Source: Nectonema munidae (lineage: Eukaryota > Nematomorpha > Nectonematoida > Nectonematidae). From it: 64,000 bases of DNA. The stretch's first letter is position 1; each line of letters begins with the position of its first letter. The notes below the pieces were generated by a model. It had not been told where the DNA came from and did not search any database. It was given only the letters and a program-made list of their open reading frames with translations. Position numbers and translations under genes: made by a program. Location of the stretch: positions 1,339,001 through 1,403,000 of the forward strand of contig JAUIRK010000916.1 of the NCBI GenBank assembly GCA_030549495.1, read 5' to 3'. This document shows positions 59,886 to 64,000 of the stretch, one piece after another.

Positions 59886-60273
59886 TCTAATAAGCGCAAG
59901 TTCATTCCTTAAATTTTGCACAATGCTAACGTAACATCCACATGTACTTATCTTTATCAATGTCTATTATTCAATTTACCGAAATCGTAGTTTGTAACAC
60001 TTTTTTCAAAAAAGCTTTTTTTCTTAAAAAATATTTCTGATAAAAAAAATATATAAAAAAAACAAACAATAATGTGACAAAAATGTAATCGATTTTGTCA
60101 AAAAATGTAAATTTTTAAAAATCAAATTTGCATAAAAACCAAAAGTGATGGACAGAAAGGGATGTCATTTCATTCAGCGATGCAAAATTGCCCAAATCAG
60201 TTGAAAAAATATAGACAATGTAAAACAGCAAGTTCAATTGTGACTTGAAAGATGACATAAGAAGGATGTTAGG

Positions 60274-60567
60274 TTGAACCATGATGATATATTTTCAAAA
60301 GCAAACATGGAAGCTTCAAGCCAACTGTCATTCCTACTACTTGACTGTGAATCAAGACGAAATTTGACAAATTTGAAGATCAGTTTTTCGACACTCATTC
60401 AAGAAGGTCAGAGTCTGCAACGAAATCGAGAAAACAGAAGCACCATATGGTATTCATTAGACAAGGAAATAGAGAACGAAGACGATCCACGCAGGGACAT
60501 AATCAGGGAGAAACAAGCCCGGCAACTGTTCTTAGAATCAGGTGGCAAAATTTACCGCTTTGAGTGA
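60274..60567 (+). CDS. Unrecognised 97-codon ORF with a poly(A) signal
   Basis: The frame encodes a polar protein (SSQLSFLLLDCESRRNLTN, IWYSLDKEIENEDDPRRDI, QARQLFLESGGKIYRFE) with balanced use of charged residues. It reads more like coding sequence than the AT-rich random frames around it. The frame stops at 60,567 and AATAAA lies about 35 bp on (about 60,602). It could be the last exon of an unseen gene or the tail of the element at 58.8-59.9 kb. I recognise no family, and the start is uncertain because a splice acceptor upstream is equally possible. Confidence 0.3.
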   Translation: MNHDDIFSKANMEASSQLSFLLLDCESRRNLTNLKISFSTLIQEGQSLQRNRENRSTIWYSLDKEIENEDDPRRDIIREKQARQLFLESGGKIYRFE

Positions 60568-60692
60568 ACTATTTGAATGTTGATGTGATTGTATTTTGAA
60601 CTAATAAAATGCTACTTTTAGTTGTTTTAAAGTATACTTTTTATTTTCTAGGAAAAATATGAACATTTCCATCATGCTATAGACTACTAGAC

Positions 60693-61154
60693 CAGTGATT
60701 CTCAACCTTTTTTCTCTTATCGACACTTCTCGAACTGAAAAATCTTTTGCGGATCTATTATTATTTTTCGCTACAAATTTTATATTTTTCAAGTGGTTAT
60801 ATATATCAAAAATATAAGAAAAAGTAAGCCGTTCTTAATCACAATTTTTTATATGTTTACCCAATTTTATAAAAAATTTAATGTTGTTTAGTGTGAAAGC
60901 TTGAACTTGATGCCTTGAAGCTTAAACTTAATATGTCTGTTTCAAATAAAGTCAATTACAATCTTAAATATCCTATATCAATAAAATTTATTGATTTCTA
61001 TTTTTTGAATGCAAATTTTTTTTAAATTTCAGAACTTTTTTATATTTTATTTTCAATATGCACCCTTTGCAAAATTTGATAAACTCGAAATTTGAAATAT
61101 TCTTAAATTGAGCCGTCTAAAAATATTCCACATGGACCAGGTTGAGAAACACTG
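60693..61154. mobile_element. hAT-type MITE, older copy
   Basis: Ends are CAGTGATTCTCAACC and, reversed, CAGTGTTTCTCAACC, 14 of 15 identical. Flanks TACTAGAC and GACTAAGT match poorly, which suggests age. No coding capacity. It belongs with the CAGTGnTTCTCAACC elements at 9,842 and 55,510. Confidence 0.8.
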
Positions 61155-62590
61155 GACTAAGTTAAATTCCACATTTTCAGCCATAAGTACACGTTGTCTT
61201 ATACGAGAGATCATTTAATGTCTAAACTCTAATAAACCAGTATATACATTATGTCTGTTTTTTACATACTTTTTTGTTGTCTGCTATTTTAAAACGGAAA
61301 ATATGTAGGCATTGATGAATTTGAGAAGGAAGTAACTCTCCATGTACACAAAAAGGATCATTGATGTTGCAATATTTAATAGTCAAACCTGTTTAAGCGA
61401 GACAGGCTGAGGAGGACCTAGTTTGAGTGGCTCGCTTAAGGAGCCCGCAATAAAAATTCGTGATCTTTTTATGTAACATTTGTTTCAGACATTCACATAA
61501 AAAATTATGAGATTTAAATGTACATTTAATGATGTAAATTTATTTGAAGCATTCCCATGATAGAACGTAAAACTTTTTAAGTTTTCAGAAATTCTAAAGC
61601 GCAAGAAAATGAAGAAACCTTTGATTTTGATTTGTCAACTATACTTTTCTTATTATCATCTTCAAGATCAACATCACCATTATCTTTACTATCATCATCA
61701 AGAGAATGAAATTTTGTGCAGGTTTATTCCAATCATTTGCAGGTTTTGAGGTATGAAGCTTTGTAAATTTGATCAAATTTTTTATAACCGTAATTAAACA
61801 ACGCATTGGAAAGTGTGAGTATTGAGACGGAAACATAACTTTCAAATGCATATTTTTTCACTTCCTTCAGAACAATAGAATTGGTAAAAAAAAATTTCTA
61901 ATTATAAAACATTCATATAAACTTTAAGTCAAAACACGAAATTTTATTTGATAAAAAAGTGCTCATATTTTTTTTAAATGTAAAATCATTCTAATAAAAA
62001 ATAATAATGATAATAATAAACAATTAAAAGAAATTTATAGAAAAAGATCACGTGAAAAGAACAAAAATGATTTATCAACAGAATCCAAATTTTCAAAAAG
62101 AAATTTTACAATTTGTCAAAAAATATTAAATTTATAGTAGAATAAAATAACAAAATCTTTGAAAAAACATGTTAATGTTGATATAGTTTTCAAATGAAAT
62201 GCAATAAACATAATTAAGTTTTTTGATTTTAGCTGGTGTCCTTCATTTAAAATTGGGTGGCGATTGGCTGTGTTAGAGAGGTGTAGGCATTGTATAGAAT
62301 CAAAAGTGAATAAGAGATATACGAAATTTAGTTGGGACTTATGAAAGATGGCGCTCTTATAAAGGTGGCGCTTCATCAGGTTAGACTGTAAATTGTTTTT
62401 TCTTTCATTAAATGATAATAATCGTCACTTTTTATGCAACCTTTTTTCGTTCATCTTCCAAAACCTTTCTGGATTGCCCAATTTAATGAATTGATTTTTA
62501 AAAAAAGTATATAAATATACATATTTTTAAATAATTCAAAAGTCAAAACAATTGGACCTATATGTCATAAGTATGTAGCATAAGAATATT
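61155..62590. other. Spacer, nothing recognised
   Basis: Strongly AT-rich. Minus-strand frames at 61,639-61,851 and 62,116-62,376 have no domain. Confidence 0.45.
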
Positions 62591-62594
62591 AACA

Positions 62595-63110
62595 TAACAT
62601 AATTTTAACATAATTTTATTGGCGAAAGTAGGTTGAGCCTATAAAATATTGCATCTGCATAAAGAGAAGAATGTACGAGAATCAAACATTCTATCCTTCC
62701 AATAAATATCTAATCTATTCTTGAAAGTATCTAATCTATTCACAATGTAATCTGGAAGGGAGTTCCTATCATTGATCATTCTTCAAGAGAAAAAGCTTCT
62801 TAAATAAGACTTTTTACAATAAGATTTCTGAAATTTATAGGAGTGAAACTTTGGGTTCTCTTTGAATATTCAGGTAATATTTTTGAGCTAATATGCATGC
62901 TTTGATGAAGGATGTTGAAAACAGAAATCATATCTCGCCTTTTGAAACGATGAAGTATAAGGAAGGAAGGTTCACTTTCTTAAGCCTTTCTTCATAGCTT
63001 AAATCTTTTAATACAGAAATCTTCTTAGTAATAGTTCTGTGAACTCTTTCAATATTAACAGCATCAAAAGCGTGATATGAAAAATAAATAAAATTATTGA
63101 TTAGGCCCAA
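62595..63110 (-). mobile_element. LINE 3' end (CR1/Jockey-type)
   Basis: The minus strand reads VNIERVHRTITKKISVLKDL and LSYEERLKKVNLPSL (63,040-62,950), then FKRRDMISVFNILHQSMHIS and, after a break, INDRNSLPDYIVNRLDTFKN before a tail with AATAAAATTATGTT and further ATGTT units. The order is the same as in the 4.2-4.7 kb copy (KVQKVFTKYLKGMKNLSYEE). It is truncated at the 5' side and dead. Confidence 0.85.
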
Positions 63111-63180
63111 GGATGTGGTAAAAACAATAGCATATCTTAGTGTTTTTGTACCACATGTTTATTTGAAAGATAATATGTAT

Positions 63181-63310
63181 ATAGTAATGGTACCGTAGGG
63201 TGTTTTCATCGAAAAGGCACAATTGCGCCGCTTGTATCGAACTATGAGGAAAGCAAGCTTGATGTAGGATCGAACACAACTCCTTGAGTTATCGAATCCA
63301 GCATCTAATC
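63181..63310 (-). repeat. Possible tRNA-like SINE head
   Basis: On the minus strand TGTTCGATCCT (about 63,267-63,277) is a good B-box and GATTCGATAACTCAAGG precedes it by a tRNA-like distance. No clear A-box or full cloverleaf. Weak call. Confidence 0.25.
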
Positions 63311-64000
63311 AACCATACTCACGCGTATATTCTTTAAAAAACAAAACTTAAAAGTGGAGAGTGATATTTTATTAAATACTTCGAATTTTGTCTCCAAATT
63401 TATGAGGAATATTTAAGCCCATATGATACTTTTATTAACCTTTATATAAAAATTTAATTAGAATTTTATGGCATTTATTTATATATTGAACAAGAGCATC
63501 ATAAAATGTCTTGACCTTTTTGAATCACAAGACACAGTTGGTGTCGCCTTTGCTATATATATATAAATCTACAAGTTAGTTAGATGGTTAATTAAGCAAA
63601 TACGTTAGATTAGCTTTAACATGTAATTTGAGTGACAAATGAGACAACATATTGGAAAAGAAATGTGAAAATTTATTGGCAATAACAAAGGTTATAGAGT
63701 TAGTCAGTCTGGCATGCAGAGATCTACAAGAATTTGGTTATGTGAGTCCAGTTTTTTCAATTTCTCTTAAAAGCTTTTTACTCTCCCGATAATCGTTTTT
63801 CTAAGCATGACTGCGCAAAAGAAAGAAATTAAATCAAAGCAAATACTTTTTTATCTATATTGACATTTTGCTGCAAAGAGAAAAGTAATATCAGTTCTTT
63901 CAAAATCATGTTCTTTTTAAGGAATACAAAAGATTTACTAGGACTGAATAAAATACTTTAAAATAAAATTGCTTTATATAATAGAAAAGGAAATTAAGCT
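63311..64000. other. Spacer, nothing recognised
   Basis: AT-rich with a short (TA)n at about 63,556. No coding or repeat signal seen up to the window edge. Confidence 0.45.

Noticed and set aside
1-64000. CRISPR array, operons, bacterial promoters or rRNA genes
   Set aside because: None seen. Spliced exons, LINEs, hAT and piggyBac elements show eukaryotic nuclear DNA.
1-64000. LTR retrotransposon, retroviral or Polinton remains
   Set aside because: I found no paired long terminal repeats, gag/pol/integrase motifs or capsid-like frames that I could defend. The reverse transcriptase seen is of the LINE type.

Overview
This is a strongly AT-rich, TE-filled piece of animal nuclear DNA. It has no operons, no dense gene packing and no prokaryotic signals. 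The one host gene I can support is a synaptotagmin-1 orthologue (Syt1) on the minus strand, recognised from five spliced coding exons. They run from an N-terminal exon near 28.6 kb through the membrane anchor, linker and whole C2A domain down to 1,056. The C2B half must lie to the left of position 1. The long introns, the TE-rich spacers and the synaptotagmin sequence (arthropod-like KEKVQPDM linker and [10 protein letters not shown] loop) suggest an arthropod. A crustacean such as a copepod is my guess, but I cannot prove the taxon from the sequence.

Layout. 1-28.7 kb is the Syt1 gene body: small exons (126-217 nt) separated by introns of about 7.9 kb, 2.9 kb, 58 bp and 15.9 kb. The 58-bp intron has a GC-AG border. 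The large introns hold a 166-bp tandem duplication (1.6-2.0 kb), a LINE tail (3.75-4.75 kb), a decayed piggyBac transposon with both ends (5.35-7.75 kb), a family of TTAA-bounded MITEs sharing a GCAGACGAT motif (0.5, 8.2, 9.5 and 11.7 kb), a nested set of MITEs at 9.46-10.41 kb, a palindromic MITE (11.39 kb), poly-C blocks flanking an inverted repeat (19.7-20.0 kb), a hAT MITE with perfect 8-bp target duplications (20.17 kb), a longer LINE with endonuclease and reverse transcriptase remains (23.3-26.3 kb) and a tRNA-like SINE head (27.7 kb).

28.7-64 kb holds no host gene I can name. Its main features are hAT transposons of several lineages: a C-terminal relic at 30.1-30.75 kb, a near-complete BED-finger element at 39.2-41.6 kb, a SCAND3/ZBED-like relic on the minus strand at 49.9-52.2 kb, and a complete-length but decayed relative at 53.4-55.5 kb with perfect target duplications. 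There are also non-autonomous hAT-type elements (33.3, 46.0, 55.5 and 60.7 kb), LINE 3' ends (57.85 and 62.6 kb) with the same ATGTT-rich tail as the copy at 4.7 kb, a fragment of tRNA-Val(CAC) origin at 44.9 kb, and a fossil of an unclassified repeated protein family at 58.8-59.9 kb. A CpG-dense patch at 46.5-46.8 kb stands out and is a candidate promoter or 5' exon, possibly of Syt1.

Nothing here behaves as a gene system of cooperating loci. The biology is one synaptic-vesicle calcium-sensor gene embedded in layers of transposon insertions. The most useful unusual observations are the GC-AG micro-intron, the palindromic CCCCGGGG motifs at both ends of the 39.2-kb hAT, the shared GCAGACGAT motif of the TTAA MITEs, the nested insertions, and the unrecognised ORFs at 41.7 and 60.3 kb.
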